DNA of 64,000 nt from Chitinophagales bacterium. Lineage in GTDB: Bacteria > Bacteroidota > Bacteroidia > Chitinophagales > UBA10324. The translations under genes were made by a program, and so were the position numbers. Shown here piece by piece: positions 6,365-15,286 of this stretch (within the stretch, counting starts at the first letter, position 1; each line of letters opens with the position of its first letter). The notes beneath the pieces are model-generated. The model was not told the origin of the DNA and ran no database searches. It worked only from the letters and a program-made list of their open reading frames with translations. The stretch spans positions 1 to 64,000 of the forward strand of contig JANWWJ010000036.1 in NCBI GenBank assembly GCA_025056305.1. Direction: 5' to 3'.

Positions 6365-8323
6365 ATGCTTACCGAAGAACCCCAAACGATGAAGAAAAAA
6401 GCCAGCGAATACACCGCTAAAAACATACAAATTTTGGAAGGGCTGGAGGCCGTCCGTAGGCGCCCTGCCATGTTTATCGGCGACATCGGTGTGCGTGGCC
6501 TACATCACCTGGTATATGAAGTCATAGATAACAGCATCGATGAAGCCTTAGCCGGCTTTGCCCGCAACATCGACGTGACGATCAACGAAGACGGCTCAAT
6601 CACTGTAGTCGATGACGGTCGAGGTATTCCGGTGGACATCATGAAAAAAGAAGGCAAGTCGGCCCTGGAAGTAGTCATGACGGTATTGCATGCCGGCGGT
6701 AAGTTCGATAAAGAAACCTACAAGGTATCTGGTGGCTTGCACGGGGTGGGCGTTTCCTGCGTCAATGCCCTGTCCCAATGGCTGATAGCCACTGTTTACC
6801 GTGATGGAAAGATTTACCGTCAGGAGTATGAGCGCGGCGTGCCTAAATACGAAGTCAAAGAGCTGGGTCCTACCAATCGCCGCGGTACAGAGGTGACTTT
6901 CTTGCCCGACTCAACGATTTTCAAAACCACAGAGTTCAAATACGACACCATCGCTGCCCGTTTGCGAGAACTGGCTTTCCTAAACAAGGGCGTTCGCCTA
7001 ACCCTCACCGACAAGCGGGAGCGCGATGACCAAGGCAACTACATCAGTGAAGTTTTTTACTCGGAAGGCGGATTGAAGGAATTCGTTGCTTACCTGGATA
7101 TGAACCGCACCCCGCTGATCGACGAGCCCATATTCATGGAAGGCGAACGCGAACAAGTGCGCGTGGAAGTAGCCTTGCAATACAACAGCAGTTTCAACGA
7201 AAACGCGCATTCATACGTCAATAACATCAACACCGTCGAAGGCGGTACGCATGTATCGGGTTTTCGCCGGGCACTTACCCGAGTTTTCAAAAATTATGGT
7301 GAAAAAAATAACCTCTTTGCCAAACTGGATTTCGACATCACGGGCGACGATTTTCGCGAAGGACTAACTGCAGTCATTTCTGTAAAAGTCCCTGAGCCAC
7401 AGTTTGAAGGCCAAACCAAAGCCAAGCTGGGCAACTCGGAAGTCCTCGGTATCGTGGACCAGATTGTAGGGGAACAATTAGCCAACTACCTCGAAGAACA
7501 TCCCCGTGAGGCCAAAGCCATACTTCAAAAAGTAATTTTGACTGCCACTGCTCGGAATGCCGCCCGCAAGGCCCGCGAGCTGGTTCAACGGAAAAACGGC
7601 TTGGTCGGTAACGGCTTGCCCGGTAAGCTGGCCGACTGTTCCGATACCAATCCTGAAAACTGCGAGATCTTTTTGGTTGAGGGCGACTCCGCTGGCGGAA
7701 CTGCCAAACAAGGTCGCGATCGCCGATTCCAGGCCGTCCTGCCCCTTCGCGGCAAAATCCTCAACGTAGAAAAAGCCATGGAGAGCAAGATCTACGACAA
7801 TGAGGAAATCCGCAACATCTTCACCGCCCTGGGCGTCCACCTCAACGATGCCAAAGAGTTGGTTCTGGACAAGCTCCGTTACCATAAGATCATCATCATG
7901 ACCGATGCCGACGTGGACGGCAGCCACATCACCACGCTTATCTTAACCTTCTTTTTCAGGTACATGAAACAGCTTATTCTTAACGGTCATGTCTATATTG
8001 CAGCACCGCCTTTGTACTTAGTCAAAAAAAACAAGGAACAGATTTATTGTTGGGACGACGATGAGCGCAAGGCGGCCATTAAAAAACTGGGAGGCGGAAA
8101 AGATGATAGCGTTACCGTTCAGCGTTACAAAGGTTTGGGGGAAATGAATGCCGAACAGTTATGGGAAACCACGATGAACCCAGAAACCCGCACTCTCTAT
8201 CAAGTAACGATTGAAGATGCTGCGGAAGCCGATCGCATTTTCTCCATGCTCATGGGTGACGATGTGCCGCCGCGCCGTGAATTCATCGAAAAACACGCAC
8301 GCTACGCCCGCCTCGATGTTTAA
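6365..8323 (+). CDS. gyrB: DNA gyrase subunit B
   Basis: This is the ATPase subunit of DNA gyrase, 652 residues, the usual length in this phylum. The GHKL ATPase domain shows RRRPAMFIGD, EVIDNSIDEALAG and DDGRGIPVD, with the GGLHGVGVSCVNAL lid. The TOPRIM domain shows LVEGDSAGG and MTDADVDGSHI. The C-terminal motif is QRYKGLGEMN. Together with GyrA (not in this window) it introduces negative supercoils and relieves torsion during replication. The frame stays open to 6182, but the ATG at 6365 gives the N-terminus expected for GyrB; the ATG at 6389 is an alternative. TAACTTTA at 6324-6331 is a near match to the -7 promoter element. Confidence 0.98.
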   Translation: MLTEEPQTMKKKASEYTAKNIQILEGLEAVRRRPAMFIGDIGVRGLHHLVYEVIDNSIDEALAGFARNIDVTINEDGSITVVDDGRGIPVDIMKKEGKSALEVVMTVLHAGGKFDKETYKVSGGLHGVGVSCVNALSQWLIATVYRDGKIYRQEYERGVPKYEVKELGPTNRRGTEVTFLPDSTIFKTTEFKYDTIAARLRELAFLNKGVRLTLTDKRERDDQGNYISEVFYSEGGLKEFVAYLDMNRTPLIDEPIFMEGEREQVRVEVALQYNSSFNENAHSYVNNINTVEGGTHVSGFRRALTRVFKNYGEKNNLFAKLDFDITGDDFREGLTAVISVKVPEPQFEGQTKAKLGNSEVLGIVDQIVGEQLANYLEEHPREAKAILQKVILTATARNAARKARELVQRKNGLVGNGLPGKLADCSDTNPENCEIFLVEGDSAGGTAKQGRDRRFQAVLPLRGKILNVEKAMESKIYDNEEIRNIFTALGVHLNDAKELVLDKLRYHKIIIMTDADVDGSHITTLILTFFFRYMKQLILNGHVYIAAPPLYLVKKNKEQIYCWDDDERKAAIKKLGGGKDDSVTVQRYKGLGEMNAEQLWETTMNPETRTLYQVTIEDAAEADRIFSMLMGDDVPPRREFIEKHARYARLDV

Positions 8324-8362
8324 CCGCATTTCCCCATTTCCTGACGCCTTGGCTTTACCGGC

Positions 8363-8812
8363 ATGATTTCAATAAGGATGATTTTGCTGTGCGCGGCATT
8401 GGTGCCAGCGTTGCAGCTCAAAGCCCAGCAGACCATCAGCGAACAATACATACCAGAAATAGTAAAACAGAAATTCTATAATATGTATCCGGAAGCCAAA
8501 GGAGCCTATTGGAAACAACCCATGCCGGGTTTTTTAGATGTGTATTTCGTATATCACAAGAAAAAAGCCAACGCCACTTTTTTGGTGAGTGGCGATTGGG
8601 TGAGCACAGAGTTCGAAATCGATATCGTTGAACTCCCCGCAACGGTTCGCCAATACCTCGACAGTCAAGCCGATAAAATAACGCGCTGCTATCTGGTCAA
8701 AACGAAGGCCAGCGGTACCCAATATGCTGCCGATGCCCGTGCCGGTGGCGAATACTTGTCTTTTGTGTTTGACTCTACCGGCAACTTAATCATGAAAGGG
8801 CCACGAGATTGA
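8363..8812 (+). CDS. Secreted PepSY-like (BLIP-fold, DUF2874-like) protein
   Basis: This is a 149-residue exported protein. A signal peptide covers about residues 1-21 (MISIRMILLCAALVPALQLK, then AQ). The remainder has the rhythm of the PepSY-like or DUF2874 family: IVKQKFYNMYPEAKGAYWKQ, then YFVYHKKKANATFLVSGDW, and a repeat-like second half around ATVRQYLDS and YLSFVFDSTGNL. Such proteins are common in Bacteroidota envelopes and have no well-defined role. It follows gyrB by 39 bases on the same strand and may be co-transcribed, although a functional link is unlikely. Confidence 0.7.
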   Translation: MISIRMILLCAALVPALQLKAQQTISEQYIPEIVKQKFYNMYPEAKGAYWKQPMPGFLDVYFVYHKKKANATFLVSGDWVSTEFEIDIVELPATVRQYLDSQADKITRCYLVKTKASGTQYAADARAGGEYLSFVFDSTGNLIMKGPRD

Positions 8813-8858
8813 TTGCCGCAGTAAGGCCCTTCTGCCCTATTCAGGCAAGACCTGTTAT

Positions 8859-10319
8859 TCACCGCCCGCGACCCTGCAGAATCGTCCGTAACGTATAAAA
8901 CAGAATTTTCAAATCTAACAACAGAGACATGTTTTCGATATAGAGCAAATCGTATTTCATACGCGTGATCATTTGTTGTATGTTCTCTGCATATCCAAAT
9001 TTGACCATGCCTAACGATGTGATGCCGGGCTTGACGCGATGCAAATGACGATAATCAGTGGTGATGCTCAGAATTTGGTCGATGTAATATTTGCGTTCGG
9101 GTCGGGGGCCGACAATACTCATTTCACCCTTCAGGACATTGTAAAACTGCGGCAACTCATCCAACCGCCACTTGCGCATCACGCGACCCCAGGGAGTTAC
9201 CCGTGGATCATTGTGAGAGGAAAGCTGCGGCCCGTTGCTTTCGGCATTAACATACATGCTGCGGAACTTATATATGCGAAAAGGTTTCCCATGCAGGCCG
9301 ATGCGTTCCTGCGAATAAAAAATAGGTCCCGGAGAACTTAACTTGACCCGTATGGCGGTGAAAACATACAAAGGCGACAGCAGCACCAAAACCAACACCG
9401 ATACGGAAATATCAAAAATTCGCTTGGCAATATATTGCCAGCGGGCCATTAACTGCGGATAGATTTCAATAAAGTAGGCACCCTGAAGGTGATTCATACG
9501 CACCGCCCCCGACAGAATGTCGTACATGTCGGGAACGATTTTTATGATGACGTTTCGGTCGGCCAAACGGTTTAGAATGCCGCGCAACTGATGGTGTTCC
9601 GATGTTTCTATTGCCACCACCACCTGCCGTACGTGATTGCCGGCAATGACCCGTTCCAAATCTGCCAGCGTACCCAACCGCGGCAACCACTGCGAGAGGC
9701 CGTTGCCGTTTCCATTTCCATAATTGCCGTTGTTGTTTTCAAGGGCTGTATCTACATAACCTAAAAACCGATAGCCCTGGGCAGTGGCCTTCCCGTTGAG
9801 CTCCTGAAATACCTCTAGGGCCCGCTTGTTACCCCCAATAAACAAAGTAGGAAAGTAAACTTTACCGCGCCGCATCTGCCGCTTCGCCTGCGAGAGGACA
9901 ACCAAGCGCCCAATGCTGGTAAGTACAAAATGTGTGGTAAACAACATCATTACCGATACATAATAATCCTGATAACTGCTGATCACATCATCGATCAGGG
10001 CAATGAAAAACAAAAACACCACTCCTGCGAGAGTTACAAAAAATGTCTTACCAAGTTCTTTAATGCGTGATTTGAGATAAAGAATCGTATATGTTCCGGT
10101 CAGGTAATAAAGCAACAGCCAACCCAAAGGGACCACAAAAACGCCTGCTAAGAAACGGCTGTCCACCAGTACCGATGGAAATGCCGACCAAGGCAATTGC
10201 TCTACCACCCGCTTGCGTAAAACGAAAAAGATCGCCCATGCGAGTAGCGCCGTTAAATAATCGGCCAACACATAGGCGCCGATACCCGTGACATCTTTAG
10301 CAGCTGTTCTTGCTTTCAA
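8859..10319 (-). CDS. Polyprenyl-phosphate sugar-1-phosphate transferase (WcaJ/PglC superfamily)
   Basis: This is a 486-residue membrane protein that probably starts surface polysaccharide synthesis by transferring a sugar-1-phosphate to undecaprenyl phosphate. Four hydrophobic segments occupy about the first 140 residues. A CoA-binding-like Rossmann segment (FIGGNKRALEVFQELNG) follows. The C-terminal catalytic domain has KRIFDISVSV, SPGPIFYSQERIG, FRIYKFRSM, RKWRLDELPQ and SIVGPRPER. The only plausible start is TTG at 10319, which overlaps the TGA of the upstream lipoprotein gene and suggests translational coupling. The sugar cannot be told from sequence. It is the last gene of a three-gene cluster. 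Confidence 0.9.
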   Translation of the reverse strand: MKARTAAKDVTGIGAYVLADYLTALLAWAIFFVLRKRVVEQLPWSAFPSVLVDSRFLAGVFVVPLGWLLLYYLTGTYTILYLKSRIKELGKTFFVTLAGVVFLFFIALIDDVISSYQDYYVSVMMLFTTHFVLTSIGRLVVLSQAKRQMRRGKVYFPTLFIGGNKRALEVFQELNGKATAQGYRFLGYVDTALENNNGNYGNGNGNGLSQWLPRLGTLADLERVIAGNHVRQVVVAIETSEHHQLRGILNRLADRNVIIKIVPDMYDILSGAVRMNHLQGAYFIEIYPQLMARWQYIAKRIFDISVSVLVLVLLSPLYVFTAIRVKLSSPGPIFYSQERIGLHGKPFRIYKFRSMYVNAESNGPQLSSHNDPRVTPWGRVMRKWRLDELPQFYNVLKGEMSIVGPRPERKYYIDQILSITTDYRHLHRVKPGITSLGMVKFGYAENIQQMITRMKYDLLYIENMSLLLDLKILFYTLRTILQGRGR

Positions 10320-11224
10320 AAGCTCACCAGTTTTATGTTGTCTAAATAAATGGCTGCTCGACGATAGGCAGTGGTGTCCAACACTGCCCGCAGCAAAATG
10401 TGGTAACGGTCCCCCTGCAAGTCATTCACATCTCTACCCATATTTAAATATATCTTATTCCAATAGGCTTTTGGGTTAATATTCCATTTGTAATAATACG
10501 TGTTGATGCCTTGTTTGGTCGCCAACAATCCAACTTGAAAGGGATGATCGCACTTATAGTTCAACTCCAGATAAACGGGCTCCCCTTTGGGCAATTCATA
10601 GGCGGGGCTACGCCCTTCGTAGGCATGAGCCGCAGAATCCAGGTAAACCGCAGCCGAATAATTACCTTCAAAAACATGTTGGGATTGGCGGATCGCCGAT
10701 GTATCGCCGCCTGCGTGAGCAAAGAGATTACCCGCTTCAAAATCTTCGATGAAATGAAAGCGTGTGGCCGAGCGGTAGCCAAAGGTCGGCTGCACGGTAA
10801 CCACCTCTCCAGGCACCAGATCCACATTTAAAGTATCGGGGTGATAAAACGGATAAGGGACGCGAACTTCGGCTATGCCGTTGTCCCAAATGCCGGCGTG
10901 CAGGAAAAGCTGGGTTGCTCCTGAGCGCAAGATCGGAATGGTGCGCGGCAGTTCAAAGGCGCCGATAAAGTCCGTTGCATCGTAGAGCCAAACATCGGTA
11001 ATGCGCTGCGAAGCACTGCCCTGACCCGGGCCGCTGGAAAACGAAAATGTGTCAATTCGCACATAGGAGGGTATTTCCCCTTCAATTTGAAAAAACTCAC
11101 ACGCTGCCGACAAAAGGCAAGCAGGCAGCCAACAGAACCGAGCGACGCTTGGGAGTGGGGGCAAGTCGCGCTGTTTTCCGATTTGCCATCTAAAACGACG
11201 TAAATGCCTGCTTATTGCGTGCAT
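10316..11224 (-). CDS. Lipoprotein of unknown function in a polysaccharide cluster
   Basis: This is a protein of about 302 residues from the ATG at 11224. I chose this start because the upstream oxidoreductase gene ends at 11235 and the longer frame overlaps it. The N-terminus is basic and hydrophobic and contains LPACLLSAACEF, a probable lipobox, though the n-region is unusually long. The rest is predicted beta-rich, with phrases such as DVWLYDATDF, HAGIWDNGIAEVRVPYPFY, FHFIEDFEAGN and AAIYLDNIKLVSF. The last resembles the end of a carbohydrate-binding-like or jelly-roll domain. I do not recognise a named family. Its position between the oxidoreductase and sugar transferase genes suggests a role in surface glycans, by context only. 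Confidence 0.7.
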   Translation of the reverse strand: MHAISRHLRRFRWQIGKQRDLPPLPSVARFCWLPACLLSAACEFFQIEGEIPSYVRIDTFSFSSGPGQGSASQRITDVWLYDATDFIGAFELPRTIPILRSGATQLFLHAGIWDNGIAEVRVPYPFYHPDTLNVDLVPGEVVTVQPTFGYRSATRFHFIEDFEAGNLFAHAGGDTSAIRQSQHVFEGNYSAAVYLDSAAHAYEGRSPAYELPKGEPVYLELNYKCDHPFQVGLLATKQGINTYYYKWNINPKAYWNKIYLNMGRDVNDLQGDRYHILLRAVLDTTAYRRAAIYLDNIKLVSF

Positions 11225-11234
11225 CTTAAATCCC

Positions 11235-12215
11235 TTAGGCGCGGGCGGGCGACACCAGCTCAATCTGTCTCATGATCTCTGTGGCAATCTGTAACGCCTC
11301 CAGACCATCCATAAACGAAACGGGAGGATCGCTTTGATTGGCTATCGCCTGTGCAAATTGCTCCAACTCTAACTTGATGGCATTTAAGGGCAAAACCGTG
11401 GGTCGCTCAAAAGTCAACCATCGGCTGTGATTACCTACCGGCACCTCAAGTGCAAACGGATTGGCAGAATCGCGGTGATCACTCAAGCGGATGATTTCAG
11501 ATTTTTTGTCCAGAAAATCCACGCTGATATAGCCATCGGGTTGAAACAGACGCATTTTTCGCATTTGTTTTAACGAAATGCGACTGGCAGTAAGGTTGGC
11601 CACGCAGCCATTGTTGAACTCCAAGCGCACATTGGCAATGTCGGGCGAAGCGGATAATACGGCTACACCGCTGGCATGAATGCGTTTCAACGGCACGGCA
11701 ACTACATGCCGCACCAAATCAATATCGTGAATCATCAAATCCATGACCACAGGTACATCGGTGCCCCGCGGATTGAACTGAGCCAATCGATGGGCCTCGA
11801 TAAACATGGGGTTGCGCAGGTATCGTTTCACTGAAAGAAACGCCGGATTAAAGCGCTCTACATGACCGACCATGGCTGTGGTGCCGGCTTCTCTGGCTAA
11901 TTCTGTAAGTTCGGCGGCTTCCGCTGCCGTTGAGGCTAAAGGCTTTTCCACAAACACATGCTTGCCCTGGCGAAGAGCCATAAGAGCATATGGGTAATGC
12001 GTGCTTGTTGGGGAAACTATATCGACGGCATCCACAGCTTGCAGCAATGCTTCAGCCGACTCAAACGGCAGAGCCCCTAGTTCCTTTTGTATAAGTTCGG
12101 CCCGCTGAACATCAATGTCGTAAAATCCCACTAACTGCAGTTGGCTTATTTCACGGATTAGCTTGATATGAATTTTGCCCAGATGACCTGCGCCGATAAC
12201 TCCAATCTTGATCAT
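11235..12215 (-). CDS. Gfo/Idh/MocA-family NAD(P)-dependent oxidoreductase
   Basis: This is a 326-residue oxidoreductase of the glucose-fructose oxidoreductase / inositol dehydrogenase type. The Rossmann fingerprint IGVIGAGHLGKIH lies at the N-terminus. VDIVSPTSTHY, HVFVEKPLAS and the catalytic region MVGHVERFNPAF follow, with the His of MDLMIHDIDLV. The start at 12215 is preferred over 12233 because a perfect -7 promoter element occupies 12231-12238, leaving no transcript to carry the earlier start. The substrate is unknown, but a nucleotide-sugar or aminosugar is plausible because the following genes are for polysaccharide initiation. It is the first gene of that cluster. Confidence 0.88.
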   Translation of the reverse strand: MIKIGVIGAGHLGKIHIKLIREISQLQLVGFYDIDVQRAELIQKELGALPFESAEALLQAVDAVDIVSPTSTHYPYALMALRQGKHVFVEKPLASTAAEAAELTELAREAGTTAMVGHVERFNPAFLSVKRYLRNPMFIEAHRLAQFNPRGTDVPVVMDLMIHDIDLVRHVVAVPLKRIHASGVAVLSASPDIANVRLEFNNGCVANLTASRISLKQMRKMRLFQPDGYISVDFLDKKSEIIRLSDHRDSANPFALEVPVGNHSRWLTFERPTVLPLNAIKLELEQFAQAIANQSDPPVSFMDGLEALQIATEIMRQIELVSPARA

Positions 12216-12230
12216 TCTGTCAAAGGGCTG

Positions 12231-12238
12231 CAAAATTA
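12231..12238 (-). promoter_or_regulatory. -7 promoter element for the oxidoreductase-lipoprotein-sugar transferase cluster
   Basis: The minus strand reads TAATTTTG, a perfect TAnnTTTG match, 15 bases upstream of the ATG at 12215. It decides the start codon of the oxidoreductase. It sits back-to-back with a plus-strand element at 12264-12271. Confidence 0.6.
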
Positions 12239-12263
12239 GGATGATCGCTCGTAAATAAAACCT

Positions 12264-12271
12264 TAGTTTCG
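12264..12271 (+). promoter_or_regulatory. Probable -7 promoter element for the hypothetical-mtaB-lgt cluster
   Basis: TAGTTTCG differs from TAnnTTTG at one position and lies 19 bases before the ATG at 12291. Its spacing to the start is like that of other elements in this window. Confidence 0.45.
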
Positions 12272-12290
12272 CATCTTCAAAACAAGCCTC

Positions 12291-12740
12291 ATGTTCGATT
12301 TTTTGCTAAAGAATTATATGGAAATCATGTCCACTGCTTTGCAGCAGCATTTTGGCCTGCAGCCCGATCAAGCAAGACAGGCTGCCAATAGCTTTGCAGA
12401 AAAGCTGAAGGAATTTTTTCAATCAAAATTGAATAATGGACAGTTGAATGCTGCGCAACTGGCCGATCTGCTAAATTCCAACACGCCAAACCAGACCAAC
12501 GCACTGTTCGACGAAATCTGCAATTTATTGACTACAGCATTAAAACAAGCCGGACTGGATATTTCTGAAACGCCGCAGCTTAGCCGCGAAGGGCTGGAAC
12601 GTTTACTGCGCAGCCTGCAGCAGGGACCGGTAGGAAAAATTGATGAAAAAACTATTTCTTCCATGTTATCTATGATGACCGGCAAAAAGCCCGGCCTTGG
12701 CTCCCTGTTCAGTGGGTTAGGTGCTTTGTTCAAAAAATAA
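12291..12740 (+). CDS. Hypothetical protein
   Basis: This 149-residue protein has no signal peptide or membrane helix. It is predicted to be mostly helical, with Gln/Asn/Leu-rich stretches (HFGLQPDQARQAANSFAEK, then LNAAQLADLLNSNTPN) and a Gly/Phe-rich tail (GLGSLFSGLGALFKK). The tail and the short helical repeats faintly recall DUF937 proteins, but I cannot assign it. It is the first gene of a plus-strand cluster and ends 11 bases before mtaB, so it is probably translated. The -7-like element upstream supports expression. Confidence 0.7.
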   Translation: MFDFLLKNYMEIMSTALQQHFGLQPDQARQAANSFAEKLKEFFQSKLNNGQLNAAQLADLLNSNTPNQTNALFDEICNLLTTALKQAGLDISETPQLSREGLERLLRSLQQGPVGKIDEKTISSMLSMMTGKKPGLGSLFSGLGALFKK

Positions 12741-12751
12741 AGATTTCACCT

Positions 12752-14107
12752 ATGCATCAAGGCGCGCGGGTAGCCTTTCATACTTTGGGTTGCAAGCTGA
12801 ATTACTCTGAAACCGCCACCCTAGCCCGGCACTTACAACAAAAGGGTATGACGGTGGTTCCCTTTGAGGATGCTGCCGATATTTACGTCCTCAACACGTG
12901 TTCGGTAACCGACAATGCCGAAAAAGAGTGCCGGCAATGGGTGCGGCGCTTGCGTCGCCGCCAGCCGCAGGCACGCATTGTGGTCACCGGCTGCTATGCT
13001 CAGCTTCAACCTCAGCAAATTGCCGCCATGGGTGTGGATTTGGTGCTGGGCATGGCCGAAAAATTTCAGCTGGCCGATTATTTAAGCACGCTCTCTGAAG
13101 GCCCAACTTCTCCTGTTGTATCCTGTGGGAGATCAGACCGACTCACTGAATTTCACCACAGCTTCTCGTTAGGCGAGCGCACTCGCTCTTTTCTTAAAAT
13201 TCAGGACGGCTGTAATTACCACTGCTCGTTTTGTACCATTCCTTTAGCCAGAGGCGAAAGCCGCAGCCCTACCATAGCCGAAGTAGTGCAGCAGGCCCTC
13301 GCATTGCAACAGGCCGGCGCTCAGGAAGTAGTACTTACTGGAGTCAATGTGGGCGACTTCGGCATCATAAACGGTAAAAGGAAAGCGCATTTGCTCAACC
13401 TGCTTGAAGCTTTAGAACAGCAAACACAAATTCCGCGGTTCCGCATTTCTTCTGTTGAACCCAACCTGCTTACGGATGAGCTTATTGATTTTTTGGCCGG
13501 CTCATGCCGCTTTATGCCTCATTTGCATCTACCCCTACAGTCAGGAAGCGATCGTATTCTGGCATCGATGCGTCGCCGCTACAAGGCCGCTTTCTATGCT
13601 GACCGCGTTGAAAAGCTGAAAAGCAGCATTCCGCACTGCTGCATCGGAGCTGATGTCATCACCGGCTTTCCCGGTGAAACCGATGAGGATTTCGAGCAAA
13701 CCTACACGTTGTTGCGTGATCTGCCCGTGGATTATCTCCATGTCTTCACCTATTCGGAACGGCCCAACACGGAAGCTTTAAGGTATGGCGAAGTCATCCC
13801 CATACCTGTGCGCAAACAGCGAACGCACGTGTTGCGAAGCCTTTCGGACAGAAAGCGACGCCTGTTTTATGCCGCGCAACTCGGTAAAGTTCGACCTGTG
13901 CTTTTTGAGCACGGTTGTACCGAGAATGGCTTGCCGGCAGGGTACACCGATAATTATGTCTATGTCAGTGCTGCCGAAGGTAGAGCCGGTTCAGTTCTTC
14001 CGGTCTTGTTGGAGCGCTTGAATGATTCGGTAGTTCATGGAACAGTGCTGCACGATTTCACGGAATCAAGAATCAGTGCCATAGATCCTTTGTTGGCCAG
14101 TCATTAA
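12752..14107 (+). CDS. mtaB: tRNA (N6-threonylcarbamoyladenosine(37)-C2)-methylthiotransferase
   Basis: This is a 451-residue radical SAM methylthiotransferase that converts t6A37 to ms2t6A37 in tRNAs reading ANN codons. The N-terminal UPF0004 domain carries three Cys for one iron-sulfur cluster: the Cys of TLGCKLNYSE, the Cys of NTCSVTDNAE and the Cys of VVTGCYAQ. The radical SAM motif CNYHCSFC follows in KIQDGCNYHCSFCTIP. LTGVNVGDFG and HLPLQSGSDRIL are typical of the family. The C-terminal part corresponds to a TRAM-like region. The NTCSVT sequence and the overall pattern fit MtaB rather than MiaB or RimO. The gene sits between a hypothetical gene and lgt with short spacings. Confidence 0.93.
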   Translation: MHQGARVAFHTLGCKLNYSETATLARHLQQKGMTVVPFEDAADIYVLNTCSVTDNAEKECRQWVRRLRRRQPQARIVVTGCYAQLQPQQIAAMGVDLVLGMAEKFQLADYLSTLSEGPTSPVVSCGRSDRLTEFHHSFSLGERTRSFLKIQDGCNYHCSFCTIPLARGESRSPTIAEVVQQALALQQAGAQEVVLTGVNVGDFGIINGKRKAHLLNLLEALEQQTQIPRFRISSVEPNLLTDELIDFLAGSCRFMPHLHLPLQSGSDRILASMRRRYKAAFYADRVEKLKSSIPHCCIGADVITGFPGETDEDFEQTYTLLRDLPVDYLHVFTYSERPNTEALRYGEVIPIPVRKQRTHVLRSLSDRKRRLFYAAQLGKVRPVLFEHGCTENGLPAGYTDNYVYVSAAEGRAGSVLPVLLERLNDSVVHGTVLHDFTESRISAIDPLLASH

Positions 14108-14119
14108 TTCCTGCTTCTT

Positions 14120-15286
14120 ATGTATCCGACCCTTACGGAGATGATCCGCGATTTGACGGGTCTCTACATACCTCTGCCGATTCAGACTTTTGGCTTTTTC
14201 ATGGCGATAGCGTTCGGCTTTGCCGCCTTTACCCTTTACCTGGAACTTAAGCGAAAGCACAAGGCAGGAATCTTACCCCCAGTAGTTCGAACGGTCGAAA
14301 TAGGCAAACCTGCTACAGTAGGTGAGTTGGCTGTGACTGGCCTCATCTGGTTTGTGCTCGGATTTAAGCTTATTGAAATGATATTGCATTACGGGGAGTT
14401 GGTTGAAGATCCGCAAGGCTTTATCCTGTCGTTGCGAGGAAACCTGGCGGGTGGCTTAATCATGGCTGTCATCGCTGTGATGCGACACCATCAAGAGGCG
14501 AAAAAGAAAAAACTCCCTCAACCGCAGAAAAAAACTTTTAATGTACCGCCACAGAATTTGGTTGGAGATCTTACCGTTGCAGCAGCTATTGGCGGCCTGC
14601 TGGGCGCAAAACTGTTCGATGCCCTGGAGCGACCCCACGATTTGCTGCGCGACCCCGTGGGCACTATTTTCTCCTTTAGCGGCTTAACGTTTTACGGGGG
14701 CCTGATCGTTGGAACAGTAGCCGTCTTGGGGTACGCGCACCGCATCGGCTTAAACAAGATCCATCTGGTAGATGCAGCCGCACCGGGGTTGATGTTGGCG
14801 TACGGAATTGGCCGGATCGGCTGTCAGTTAGCCGGCGACGGGGATTGGGGGATTCCCAATGTGCAACCTAAACCCTCCTGGTTTTTCTTGCCAGATTGGG
14901 CGTGGGCTTACACGTATCCACACAATGTATTGCAAGAGGGTGTACCTATTCCCGGTTGCAGTGGCAAATATTGCTACGAGCTGGCTCAGCCCGTTTTTCC
15001 TACTCCTTTGTATGAAACCACGGCTGCATTGCTGCTCTTTGGAGTCTTGTGGGCCTTGCGTACACGCCTTACCAAACCAGGAATGCTTTTTTCACTCTAC
15101 CTGATTTTTGCTGGTATCGAACGCTTATTGATAGAACAGATTCGTGTGAATATTAAATACCACATCATCGGCCTGGAGGTCACGCAAGCCGAAATTATTT
15201 CTGTTTTAATCATACTTGCCGGAGTGGCAGGATTGTGGCTTGCGGCACGCAGGCGACCGCCCATGGCATTTCAGCCGCCGAACTAA
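14120..15286 (+). CDS. lgt: Prolipoprotein diacylglyceryl transferase
   Basis: This is a 388-residue multi-span inner-membrane enzyme that transfers diacylglycerol to the lipobox Cys of prolipoproteins. The hallmark region is YGIGRIGCQLAGDGDWGIPN, a variant of the Lgt signature that is common in Bacteroidota. It is preceded by SFSGLTFYGGLIVG, which matches the conserved region containing the catalytic His in other species, and followed by PLYETTAALLLFG and IFAGIERLLIEQIR. The protein is longer than the E. coli enzyme (about 290 residues) because of an extended N-terminal and cytoplasmic loop rich in Lys (AKKKKLPQPQKK). The many lipoproteins in the window are its likely substrates. The last 4 bases overlap the convergent thiF-like gene. 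Confidence 0.92.
   Translation: MYPTLTEMIRDLTGLYIPLPIQTFGFFMAIAFGFAAFTLYLELKRKHKAGILPPVVRTVEIGKPATVGELAVTGLIWFVLGFKLIEMILHYGELVEDPQGFILSLRGNLAGGLIMAVIAVMRHHQEAKKKKLPQPQKKTFNVPPQNLVGDLTVAAAIGGLLGAKLFDALERPHDLLRDPVGTIFSFSGLTFYGGLIVGTVAVLGYAHRIGLNKIHLVDAAAPGLMLAYGIGRIGCQLAGDGDWGIPNVQPKPSWFFLPDWAWAYTYPHNVLQEGVPIPGCSGKYCYELAQPVFPTPLYETTAALLLFGVLWALRTRLTKPGMLFSLYLIFAGIERLLIEQIRVNIKYHIIGLEVTQAEIISVLIILAGVAGLWLAARRRPPMAFQPPN

Noticed and set aside
7478-7927. Minus-strand frame of 149 codons inside gyrB
   Set aside because: It lies fully within the conserved gyrB coding sequence on the opposite strand, so it is a by-product of codon bias.
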